Shown one piece after another: positions 9,350-17,339 of a stretch of DNA of 64,000 nucleotides. Numbering within the stretch: position 1 is the first letter of the stretch; each line of letters begins with the position of its first letter. The notes beneath the pieces were generated by a model that made no database searches, was not told where the DNA came from, and was given only the letters and a program-made list of their open reading frames with translations. Position numbers and translations under genes: made by a program. Source of the DNA: Photorhabdus luminescens subsp. luminescens (GTDB lineage: Bacteria; Pseudomonadota; Gammaproteobacteria; Enterobacterales; Enterobacteriaceae); NCBI RefSeq assembly GCF_001083805.1, contig NZ_JXSK01000002.1, positions 372,001 to 436,000 of the forward strand, given 5' to 3'.

Positions 9350-9440
9350 AAAAAGGCCAATACTACATATACTGCTATAATAATATTGGCCAGTCAAAGA
9401 GGAATAACCTGTCATTCTCGTTATTCTTATTGTTTATTGT
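9348..9440 (-). ncRNA. chiX: ChiX (MicM/SroB) small RNA
   Basis: On the minus strand between ybaK and ybaP, exactly where E. coli encodes ChiX, lies the conserved single-stranded seed TTCCTCTTTGAC. It is followed by a Rho-independent terminator with stem GGCCAATA / TATTGGCC and a run of seven T (complement of 9348-9354). A -10-like TAATAT (complement of 9446-9451) places the 5' end near 9440, giving about 93 nt; the 5' end is approximate. In enteric bacteria this Hfq-bound RNA silences the chitoporin mRNA chiP and is itself titrated by the chb mRNA. The terminator loop is longer than in E. coli, and the 5' half is not conserved. Confidence 0.85.
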
Positions 9441-9553
9441 TCGGGATATTACCTGTTTGTATACAAGCAACAGAGCCGTAGTCAGAATATCAATTCCATC
9501 ATTCTATTTCATCCGTTATCCTTAATTATAAAATTATTCTATGTAATGAAATT

Positions 9554-10030
9554 ATGACACCTGCGATCATTTTGTTAGAGAAACAGAAGGTTAGCTTTAC
9601 TCTTCACTCCTATGAACACGACACAAATGAGCATAACTTTGGTGATGAAGCAGTGAAAAAATTAAGACTCAATGCCAAGCAAGTATTCAAAACTTTGCTG
9701 GTTGCACTTAATGGTGAGGCTAAAAATTTGGTGGTAGCCGTCACTCCTGTTTCAGGTGAACTGGATTTGAAAAAGGTCGCCAAAGTTTTTAAAGTCAAAA
9801 AAGCAGATATGGCTGATCCTAAGATAGCCCAGAAAATAACAGGGTATCTCATCGGCGGGATCAGTCCATTAGGGCAGAAAAAACTCTTGCCAACGGTTAT
9901 TGATAATCAAGCGCAACAGTTCCCAACTATATTTGTCTCTGGCGGTAAACGAGGGTTAGATATTGAATTGACGGCGTCTGATCTCTGTAGGTTAGTGAAA
10001 GGCAATTTCGCTGATATTGCAAGAGCTTAA
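9554..10030 (+). CDS. ybaK: Cys-tRNA(Pro)/Cys-tRNA(Cys) deacylase YbaK (EbsC family)
   Basis: A 158-residue INS-type trans-editing protein. YbaK hydrolyses cysteine mischarged onto tRNA(Pro) in partnership with ProRS. The catalytic lysine block ([10 protein letters not shown]) and the [10 protein letters not shown] and [13 protein letters not shown] blocks are present, and the length matches E. coli YbaK (159). The ATG at 9554 is preceded by a weak ribosome site. The gene is convergent with ushA, the two sharing a strong bidirectional terminator. Confidence 0.94.
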   Translation: MTPAIILLEKQKVSFTLHSYEHDTNEHNFGDEAVKKLRLNAKQVFKTLLVALNGEAKNLVVAVTPVSGELDLKKVAKVFKVKKADMADPKIAQKITGYLIGGISPLGQKKLLPTVIDNQAQQFPTIFVSGGKRGLDIELTASDLCRLVKGNFADIARA

Positions 10031-10042
10031 ATTATCACTAAA

Positions 10043-10069
10043 AAAGGGCTGCCAAAATTGCAGCCCTTT
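10043..10069. terminator. Bidirectional terminator between ybaK and ushA
   Basis: A perfect 10-bp stem AAAGGGCTGC / GCAGCCCTTT with a 7-nt loop lies between the two convergent stop codons. On the minus strand it is followed by six T residues, so it is strongest for ushA. Confidence 0.9.
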
Positions 10070-10091
10070 CGATTTATCCTTCCATCAGGGA

Positions 10092-11750
10092 TTATTGATA
10101 AATAATTTCCCCTTTTGGCTCATAATCAGCCGCTTTCAGTGGTGAATGCTTCTCGATATAATCCTTTAAAACTTCTGCATCAACAAAACCGGTATTCACA
10201 TAAGTTGGATAATTATCAACACGTGGATAACCATCACCACCGATAGCGTTAAAATCAAGCATTGCCATACGGTAAGTTTTATTTGGCTCTAGTGGTTTTC
10301 CACCGATTTTTACCTCTTTAACACCTTTACCATCAGCAATCAGGCTAACATTCACAAACTGTGCATAAGCACCAGAGTCCACTTTCATATTAGCTATCAC
10401 CGCCAGATACTGTTCAATTTCGCTGCCTTTCATATCAACGTAAACCAGTGAGTTGGCAAATGGATGCACTTTCAATACATCTTTATAAGTGATATCGCCT
10501 GATTCAATTGAATCACGAATGCCGCCGCCACTCATAACCGCGAAATCAGCGCCAGTACGTTCCATCATGGCAGAAAGGACAACATGGGCCATATTCGTCT
10601 GAACAAAACGAACTTTGCTGCGATCCCCTTCCAATTTACCCTCAATAGAACCCACTTTTACATTAAGCTGTTTATCGCCTTTATCCTGATATGGCGTCAA
10701 TAACCGCATCATTTCCGGGTCTTGGGCAATTCCGTGAGTATAGTAAACGCGCTCAGTAGAACCATCTCCCTTTTGTACTTTCTTTTTGAGGTTAATAGGG
10801 ATCAACTGATAGTGAGTCAACTTCAATTCACCATTACGAAATTGAAAATCAGCACGACCAACATATTTCCCCCACTCATGGGCCTGAACAATCCAGGTAC
10901 CGTTCTGACGATCCGGCGAACATGGCGTTCCCGGTACATAATCGATCTGCTTATAATTTTTATTTTCCGCAGACATACAGACCGGATCTTGTGAATGACC
11001 ACCGACAATCATATCCAGATAGCCCGCAGGCAAACTGCGAGCCATTTCAACATCACCCGGCGCATTAGAACCATGATTACCATCGTCATAGTGCCCCATA
11101 TGGGTTGCGGCAATAATCACATCTGGCTTTTCATCTCTCTTAAGTTCTTCAACCACCATTTTGGCTTCTGTCGCAGGAACACGAAATTCAACATCAGGAA
11201 AATTAGCCGGGTTACCAATTTTCGCCGTATCATCAGTCGTCAGGCCAATAACCGCAATTTTCACTCCTTGTTCATCGAAAATAGTATAAGGCTTGAACAA
11301 ACGTTTGCCGGTGCTGGTCTGGTAAATATTGGCCGCCAGAAATGGAAAATTCGCCCATTTTTCTTGTTGACGCAGTATTGATAGAGGATTATCAAACTCA
11401 TGGTTACCCAATGCCATTGCATCATAACCCACCAAATTCATGCCCTTAAAATCAGGTTCGGCATTTTGCAAATCAGATTCTGGCACACCGGTATTAATAT
11501 CTCCGCCGGAAAGCAGTAACACACTGCCGCCTTTTTTCACGACCTCTTGACGGATTTCATCAACTACCGTTTTTTGCGCAGCTAAACCATACTCACCATA
11601 ATCGTTATGCCAAAAATGACCATGATGGTCATTAGTGTGCAAAATGGTAATGTCATAGGTTTTGTCTTTCTCCCATGCATTTGCGATTGCTGGAAGTAAT
11701 GCTATAGATACAACCAAAGCACAAGCTGAGGTCTTGAACGAGAGTTTCAT
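10092..11750 (-). CDS. ushA: Periplasmic UDP-sugar hydrolase / 5'-nucleotidase UshA
   Basis: A 552-residue metallophosphoesterase. The signal peptide is MKLSFKTSACALVVSIALL, with cleavage near IANA. Metal ligands lie in ILHTNDHHGHFW, the GNHEFDNP block, THMGHYD and GGHSQDP. A C-terminal substrate-binding domain carries FNAIGGDGYPR. It dephosphorylates nucleotides and UDP-sugars in the periplasm to feed purine salvage. The start at 11750 is chosen because GGAG sits 8 nt upstream and the signal peptide begins there. An in-frame ATG at 11789 would add 13 residues without a ribosome site. It is divergent from fsr. Confidence 0.95.
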   Translation of the reverse strand: MKLSFKTSACALVVSIALLPAIANAWEKDKTYDITILHTNDHHGHFWHNDYGEYGLAAQKTVVDEIRQEVVKKGGSVLLLSGGDINTGVPESDLQNAEPDFKGMNLVGYDAMALGNHEFDNPLSILRQQEKWANFPFLAANIYQTSTGKRLFKPYTIFDEQGVKIAVIGLTTDDTAKIGNPANFPDVEFRVPATEAKMVVEELKRDEKPDVIIAATHMGHYDDGNHGSNAPGDVEMARSLPAGYLDMIVGGHSQDPVCMSAENKNYKQIDYVPGTPCSPDRQNGTWIVQAHEWGKYVGRADFQFRNGELKLTHYQLIPINLKKKVQKGDGSTERVYYTHGIAQDPEMMRLLTPYQDKGDKQLNVKVGSIEGKLEGDRSKVRFVQTNMAHVVLSAMMERTGADFAVMSGGGIRDSIESGDITYKDVLKVHPFANSLVYVDMKGSEIEQYLAVIANMKVDSGAYAQFVNVSLIADGKGVKEVKIGGKPLEPNKTYRMAMLDFNAIGGDGYPRVDNYPTYVNTGFVDAEVLKDYIEKHSPLKAADYEPKGEIIYQ

Positions 11751-12003
11751 GGTATATCTCCATGCTTTTTTTAGTGAATTGCCATGCAAAAACAGCTTTA
11801 AAAGCCAACAAGGCGGGATAAATTGATCATTTCTTGAGATAGGGTATGCAGTTATTAGATATCGAACATGTTTTTCGTGTTTACAAGTGTACTATAAAAC
11901 TATATCCAAGATAGTAAAAAATCAACTCTCTGACTAATATGTATTAAAATTCAACGAATAACCAATATATTGGCGATATGATTAAGATAAGTTGGCTGCG
12001 AAT

Positions 12004-13221
12004 ATGAGTGAACAGAGCAATACTACTACAGTCCCATCTCACACAAGAAAAACCAGGAATACCGTTTTTACTATTCTTGGCGCAATCAGTATTTCACACT
12101 TATTGAACGATATGATCCAATCGCTGATTCTGGCGATTTATCCTTTACTACAATTAGAATTCAATCTCAGTTTCGTGCAAATCGGTATGATCACGCTAAC
12201 CTATCAGATTACCGCCTCTTTATTACAACCACTAATAGGTCTCTACACTGATAAACATCCACAGCCCTATTCATTACCTATTGGAATGAGTTTCACTTTG
12301 TCCGGTCTATTACTGCTGGCCTATGCCAACAATTTCCCATTAATTCTATTAGCATCTGCATTAATTGGAACAGGTTCTTCGGTATTCCACCCGGAATCTT
12401 CGCGCGTAGCACGTATGGCATCCGGCGGCCGCCACGGATTAGCCCAATCGCTTTTTCAAGTCGGCGGTAATTTTGGCAGCTCCCTTGGGCCTTTGCTAGC
12501 GGCTGTGCTTATTGCTCCCTATGGCAGAGGCAACGTTGGCTGGTTCTCTCTAGCAGCATTACTCGGTATCATCGTGCTGCTACAGATCAGTAAATGGTAT
12601 AAGGCTCAGAATTACATTAAGAAAAATCAAGCTAAAACTGACCTTGCTGTCAAAGTTTTATCAAGAAAAGCCGTGATAAGTTCCTTGGTTATTTTGCTAA
12701 TCTTAATATTTTCCAAATATTTTTATCTCACCAGTATCAGTAGCTATTATACTTTTTACTTAATACACAAATTTGGCATTTCCGTACAAAGCGCCCAGTT
12801 TCATCTGTTTATTTTTTTATTCGCAGTGGCGGCAGGAACCATTATTGGTGGACCGCTTGGAGATAGGATCGGCAGAAAGTATGTTATCTGGATATCTATC
12901 CTCGGCGTTGCGCCTTTTACATTAGTTCTGCCTTACGCTTCTCTGTACTGGACAAGTATTCTATCAGTGATTATTGGTGTGATTCTGGCATCTGCGTTCT
13001 CTGCAATCCTGGTATACGCTCAGGAACTTATTCCAGGTAAAACCGGGATGGTATCCGGCCTGTTTTTCGGGCTGGCTTTTGGTATGGGAGGTATTGGCGC
13101 AGCGATACTTGGTGACATTGCAGACAGAACAAGTATTGAACTGGTTTATCAGATTTGTGCTTTTCTGCCGTTACTTGGCATATTTACCGCTTTATTACCT
13201 AATATAGAAGATAAGAACTAG
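12004..13221 (+). CDS. fsr: Fosmidomycin-resistance-type MFS exporter Fsr
   Basis: A 405-residue major facilitator with about twelve membrane segments. The segment ILGAISISHLLNDMIQSLILAIYP and the loop VFHPESSRVARMASGGRHG are near-identical to E. coli Fsr. The second-half MFS motif GGPLGDRIGRK is present. E. coli Fsr exports fosmidomycin when overproduced; the natural substrate is unknown. The ATG at 12004 is preferred over an in-frame TTG at 11992, giving the length of the E. coli protein. The ushA/fsr intergenic region is about 250 bp. Confidence 0.93.
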   Translation: MSEQSNTTTVPSHTRKTRNTVFTILGAISISHLLNDMIQSLILAIYPLLQLEFNLSFVQIGMITLTYQITASLLQPLIGLYTDKHPQPYSLPIGMSFTLSGLLLLAYANNFPLILLASALIGTGSSVFHPESSRVARMASGGRHGLAQSLFQVGGNFGSSLGPLLAAVLIAPYGRGNVGWFSLAALLGIIVLLQISKWYKAQNYIKKNQAKTDLAVKVLSRKAVISSLVILLILIFSKYFYLTSISSYYTFYLIHKFGISVQSAQFHLFIFLFAVAAGTIIGGPLGDRIGRKYVIWISILGVAPFTLVLPYASLYWTSILSVIIGVILASAFSAILVYAQELIPGKTGMVSGLFFGLAFGMGGIGAAILGDIADRTSIELVYQICAFLPLLGIFTALLPNIEDKN

Positions 13222-13462
13222 AAAAATCACCATGCAACCCCACATAGAAGTTAATTTTTATGTGGGAGTAGTGCTTGTTTACCTCATAAATATTCAAATA
13301 GAGCAGCGAAAATACCTGTTACGAGTAATTTAATCCTTTCAACCCATATTTTTTGATGTTTTACTCATTTTTTTAGCGAATTTACCTCGAATTATCTATA
13401 AAATACCGTTACACCTACCTCTTCACTCTGCTATTTAATAGCCTCAGCAAGAAGGAGTTTCA

Positions 13463-15169
13463 ATGGAGCACTCGACACCACTTATCACCACTATCGTTGG
13501 CGGGTTCTTTATCGCTTATCTGCTTGGTATGCTGGCACAACGCCTGAAAATCTCACCGTTGGTTGGTTATCTTACTGCGGGAGTACTCGCTGGTCCTTTT
13601 ACTCCTGGTTTTGTCGCTGATGCATCACTGGCCCCCGAACTGGCAGAAATTGGTGTCATCTTATTGATGTTTGGTGTCGGACTGCATTTTTCACTCAAAG
13701 ATCTGCTAGCAGTAAAATCCATTGCTATCCCCGGCGCGATTGCGCAAATACTGGTCGCGACCCTACTCGGAGTAGGGCTATCAACAATACTGGGTTGGGA
13801 ATTATTTAGCGGTATCGTCTTTGGCCTCTGTCTCTCAACCGCCAGTACCGTTGTTCTGTTACGAGCGTTAGAAGAGCGTCAACTGATCGATAGCCAACGA
13901 GGTCAAATAGCTATCGGCTGGCTGATTGTCGAAGATCTGGCGATGGTGCTGACGCTGGTATTACTGCCCGCGGCTGCCGGTATGCTTGGTAATAAAGAAG
14001 CCAATATCGGGCAGTTAATTATGGAACTCGCCATGACTGTCGGCAAAGTTATCGCTTTTATCCTGCTGATGATCGTTGTTGGCCGCCGTCTAATCCCGTG
14101 GGTATTGGCAAAAACCGCGAGTACCGGCTCCAGGGAACTATTTACCCTTGCCGTGCTGGTAATCGCCTTAGGTATCGCTTATGGCGCCGTTGCTCTGTTT
14201 GATGCCTCATTCGCACTAGGGGCGTTCTTCGCCGGTATGGTATTAAACGAATCAGAACTCAGCCACCGTGCCGCCCAAGATACGCTGCCTCTCAGAGATG
14301 CTTTCGCCGTATTGTTCTTCGTTTCTGTCGGCATGCTATTCGACCCAATGGTCCTCATTCAACAGCCGCTATCGATACTGGCAACGTTGGCAATCATTAT
14401 TATTGGTAAGTCCGCTGCTGCAATGCTGCTCGTAAAGATGTTCGGCCACTCACGCCGGACCGCGTTGACGATTTCAGTCAGCCTGGCGCAAATTGGTGAA
14501 TTTGCCTTTATTCTGGCCGGTCTTGGCGTTGCACTTGGCCTGCTTGATGCTAATGCCCGTAACCTTGTTCTGGCTGGCGCGATTGTTTCTATCATGCTAA
14601 ACCCAGTTCTATTTAGCCTGTTGGATCGCTATCTGGAAAAAACAGAAACTATTGAGGAACAGTTACTGGAAGAAACGCTGGAGGAAGAGACGCAAATTCC
14701 TGTCGATATCTGCGGCCACACCATCGTTGTCGGCTACGGGCGGATCGGCAGCTTGCTATGCCAGCGCTTGCAGGAAAAAGAGATCCCTCTGGTTGTTATT
14801 GAAAACACCAGAGCAAAATTTGAAGAACTTGGTGAACAAGGCATCAGCGCCGTCATGGGTAACGCCGCCAGCAAAGATATTATGTCGCTGGCGCGCTTGG
14901 ATTGCGCCTGCTCCCTCCTACTGACTATTCCTAATGGCTATGAAGCAGGTGAGATTGTCGCTAGTGCAAGAGAAGCGCGCCCAGATATTAATATCATTGT
15001 CCGAGCTGACTATGACGATGAAGTTACCTATATCACGGAACGTGGAGCTAGCCACGTCATTATTGGCGAGCGTGAAATTGCCAAAACAATGGCAAGTGTA
15101 TTAGCCAACAGTGAACAAGGCTATCCGACTGAGCCTCCCCCTGCGTCGCCCTTTTCGCCATTACTTTGA
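13463..15169 (+). CDS. ybaL: Monovalent cation:proton antiporter YbaL (CPA2, Kef type)
   Basis: A 568-residue protein. An N-terminal Na+/H+ exchanger domain of about twelve helices (residues 5-390) includes LVGYLTAGVLAGPFTPG and IGWLIVEDLAMVL. A cytoplasmic RCK/TrkA-N Rossmann domain (VVGYGRIGSLLCQRL, near 420-435) follows. The family exports K+ or Na+ in exchange for protons, with gating through the nucleotide-binding domain. A good Shine-Dalgarno (AGAAGGAG) precedes the ATG. In E. coli the order gsk-ybaL-fsr-ushA is uninterrupted, whereas here a lysE-type gene and 1.1 kb of AT-rich DNA lie between ybaL and gsk. Confidence 0.93.
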   Translation: MEHSTPLITTIVGGFFIAYLLGMLAQRLKISPLVGYLTAGVLAGPFTPGFVADASLAPELAEIGVILLMFGVGLHFSLKDLLAVKSIAIPGAIAQILVATLLGVGLSTILGWELFSGIVFGLCLSTASTVVLLRALEERQLIDSQRGQIAIGWLIVEDLAMVLTLVLLPAAAGMLGNKEANIGQLIMELAMTVGKVIAFILLMIVVGRRLIPWVLAKTASTGSRELFTLAVLVIALGIAYGAVALFDASFALGAFFAGMVLNESELSHRAAQDTLPLRDAFAVLFFVSVGMLFDPMVLIQQPLSILATLAIIIIGKSAAAMLLVKMFGHSRRTALTISVSLAQIGEFAFILAGLGVALGLLDANARNLVLAGAIVSIMLNPVLFSLLDRYLEKTETIEEQLLEETLEEETQIPVDICGHTIVVGYGRIGSLLCQRLQEKEIPLVVIENTRAKFEELGEQGISAVMGNAASKDIMSLARLDCACSLLLTIPNGYEAGEIVASAREARPDINIIVRADYDDEVTYITERGASHVIIGEREIAKTMASVLANSEQGYPTEPPPASPFSPLL

Positions 15170-15211
15170 GAAAATGCGACTGTTGATGGAATAATTCCCT
15201 ATTCATTACCG

Positions 15212-15236
15212 AGTAGGGCTTTCCCTACTATTTTAC
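15212..15236 (+). terminator. Intrinsic terminator of ybaL
   Basis: A 7-bp stem AGTAGGG / CCCTACT (15212-15218 with 15223-15229) has a CTTT tetraloop and is followed by ATTTTA. It lies 42 bp after the ybaL stop codon. Confidence 0.75.
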
Positions 15237-15242
15237 AGTGAA

Positions 15243-15295
15243 CCACTGAACCGTTCTTATCACTTTAAGTGCCAGTGATAAGGGCGGTTCAGTGG
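15243..15295. repeat. Long 22-bp inverted repeat
   Basis: The left arm 15243-15264 pairs with the right arm 15274-15295 across a 9-nt loop. All 22 positions match except an internal TT facing GG, which would form two G-U wobbles in an RNA read from the plus strand. The outer 11 bp (CCACTGAACCG) and the inner 9 bp (CTTATCACT) are perfect. No U-run follows. It may be an mRNA-end hairpin, a small mobile palindrome or a structured RNA. Confidence 0.7.
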
Positions 15296-15430
15296 GGAAA
15301 AACTTTCAGCTAAAGTATCGGTCTACTCAATTCTGTACAATAAAAATCTATCAGATTATCAATTAATCCCTAGCCCATTCAAAACAAGATTCAATAACTC
15401 ATTGAGGTAAATGTTTTTATTAATTAGGGA

Positions 15431-15488
15431 GGGTAAATACCATGCATTGAATTTTTTGCATTGCTTAACATGATCATGGTATTTACCC
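15431..15488. repeat. Perfect 14-bp inverted repeat enclosing 30 bp
   Basis: GGGTAAATACCATG (15431-15444) and CATGGTATTTACCC (15475-15488) are exact inverted copies flanking an AT-rich core that contains a GCATTG direct repeat. It lies in the gap between the ybaL terminators and the 3' end of the LysE-type gene. The layout fits a miniature palindromic element or a two-site operator, and neither is proven. Confidence 0.65.
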
Positions 15489-15594
15489 AGCTAAAATAGA
15501 GACACTCTACACAATTTCCGCTACCTTCAACCACCATTAGTCTAATGAAAAAGCCAATCAATCAGAAAGTCTCAATATCAAACATCTCATTACG

Positions 15595-16206
15595 TCAAAG
15601 ATATAAAACACCTCTCATTGACGTGTAAAACATCGAAACTGAGAAAACACATAACACTAAAGAAGCAAGACGATAAAACAAATCAGGTTTTAATCCCCCT
15701 CTTCCCAATTTTCCTATATATAACATTTTCCCAACTCCCACCCAAATCAGGGAAATGGGTAATAATGCACAAGCAAAAACTGTCATGCATGGAATGTATT
15801 CTGACCACAAAGTAAATGCAGTAAGAGGAAATGCATATGTAGCAAACACAAAAGCCTTAGGATTCAACAGAGTGGTAAATAATACCGTGACAAAATGAAC
15901 TTTCGCTTCGTTTTTATCTAATGAGAAATGCCACACTTTAAAGGCAAGATAAGCAATATATGTCGAAGCGCAAACTTTTAAGGCGACTAGTAACCACACA
16001 AAAGTTTGCGAGGCTGTAGATAAAAATAATCCCCACAAACTAATTGCTGCTATATAACCAAATGCCTCAGCTAATATCAGCCTGAGTGTACTAATAAAAC
16101 CATGTGAATATCCAGATGATACCAAAAGAGTATTTGTTGGTCCTGGCATAATTAAGACCATACTCACCATACTGGCAATTCTTATATAATCGTAGTAACT
16201 ATTCAT
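15595..16206 (-). CDS. LysE/RhtB-family amino-acid exporter
   Basis: A 203-residue membrane protein with about six hydrophobic segments. The N-terminal family motif MPGPTNTLLVSSGYSHG (variant of PGP...) appears near residue 20, and the LNPKAFVFA motif near residue 113 is typical of LysE/RhtB transporters. The family exports amino acids or their analogues such as homoserine, threonine, lysine and cysteine, and the substrate cannot be read from sequence. It is an insertion relative to the E. coli ybaL-gsk order and sits in AT-rich DNA. It looks like an accessory gene transcribed alone. Confidence 0.8.
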   Translation of the reverse strand: MNSYYDYIRIASMVSMVLIMPGPTNTLLVSSGYSHGFISTLRLILAEAFGYIAAISLWGLFLSTASQTFVWLLVALKVCASTYIAYLAFKVWHFSLDKNEAKVHFVTVLFTTLLNPKAFVFATYAFPLTAFTLWSEYIPCMTVFACALLPISLIWVGVGKMLYIGKLGRGGLKPDLFYRLASLVLCVFSVSMFYTSMRGVLYL

Positions 16207-16393
16207 AGTATCCTCAATGGCTGTTATGTATAATAATTAATTATTTGAAATATAATAGGAAATTTTCAGCAAAAAATTTCATCACACTCCTCCTTTCTTT
16301 AAATTGACAATAATAAGTCATGGTTATTAAATACCATTACTTTCACTTAATAGATATTAGCTTCGTTTTTTCTCTAAATGTTAGTAATCTCAA

Positions 16394-16520
16394 TATACCC
16401 GTTATCTTTCAAGTTGCCTCTTTGTTGGCTGCACTCACTCACCCCGGTCACATAGTTCTCTATGCTCCCGGGGATTCGTTCCCTTGCCGTCGCGATGCAT
16501 CTTGAAATCCATAGGGTATA
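16394..16520. repeat. ERIC element, copy 1 (127 bp)
   Basis: Exactly 127 bp bounded by TATACCC and GGGTATA, with the conserved cores CTCACCCCGGTCACATAG and CTCCCGGGGATTCG of the enterobacterial repetitive intergenic consensus. It is imperfectly palindromic and would fold into a long hairpin when transcribed. It lies upstream of the LysE-type gene. It is nearly identical to the copy at 21995-22121, differing at a few bases such as ATAGTTCTC versus ATAGTTATC. Confidence 0.93.
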
Positions 16521-17339
16521 ACTCCAATTTAGTAATAAAAGATACAAAAAATCCTTCCTAATATAGACAACAAAATAAAATAATTACAGAAAACAAAAAG
16601 TATTTCGCTAAATGATCCTTCTGAGTTATCAATTATCGCTAACGTTTAATTATCTAAATGAGTATCATAAAACACTAATCTACATATCAATACTATACAA
16701 GAATATGAAATTCCGTATCTGTCTGGAGAGTATTTCTAAAATATAGCAGCTAAAATCCATATATAACTAATATCATTTCTATATATAATCAACATCATTT
16801 CAATATATAAAGAATATCATTTCAATAAACAACCAATATCATTGCAATATATTACTAATGAAGAAATATTTTCTAGCCAATCATCTTGATTATAATTAGT
16901 AGAATCAACAATTGAAAAATCAGATCCAAAATTTTTAAAAATTGTGATTTTAGTTAAAATTCACCCTTTATCTTCTCCCTCCTAGAATAAATAGAAAAAT
17001 TAGAGAAATAATTAAATCAGCATGGCGTTGATTGGTAAATTTAACGACACCTAGTTATATTATCAATGCGCCACCATGTGAAATTTATATATATAAAACA
17101 AAAAGATAATTGCAATATAAATGATATAAATATGCTACTCAAGAATATTTATATATATTATGTGAATTTATTTAAACAGATATATAAACAATCACGAAAT
17201 ACTTTAGCTCTTATAAATTCAACGAAAAACAATTATTTTTAACAAGATTAACCCAAACTACCATTTACAATCTTAATCAATGATCTTATATCTAAATTTC
17301 AAGCACCGTATTAATTTATACGGCACCAAAATTTTAGAA
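16521..17339. other. Very AT-rich non-coding stretch between ERIC copy 1 and gsk
   Basis: About 820 bp with no frame that looks like a gene on either strand. It contains many ATATAT runs and the four-unit 22-bp tandem repeat listed separately. A weak interrupted inverted repeat (CATGGCG...TTGAT against ATCAA...GCCACCATG) occurs near 17022-17077. Composition is clearly more AT-rich than the flanking genes, so this may be foreign or decayed DNA. Confidence 0.6.
16769..16856. repeat. Four 22-bp tandem repeats (iteron-like)
   Basis: Four consecutive 22-bp units start at 16769, 16791, 16813 and 16835. Each begins AAYATCATT, is followed by TC, TC, TC or GC, and then by ATA-rich sequence. The period is exact with no indels; divergence is confined mostly to the second half of each unit. 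Two helical turns of spacing would place each AATATCATT box on the same DNA face. Confidence 0.8.

Noticed and set aside
11751..11789. An extended N terminus for UshA
   Set aside because: It would place 13 extra residues before a normal signal peptide, and the ribosome site fits only the ATG at 11750.
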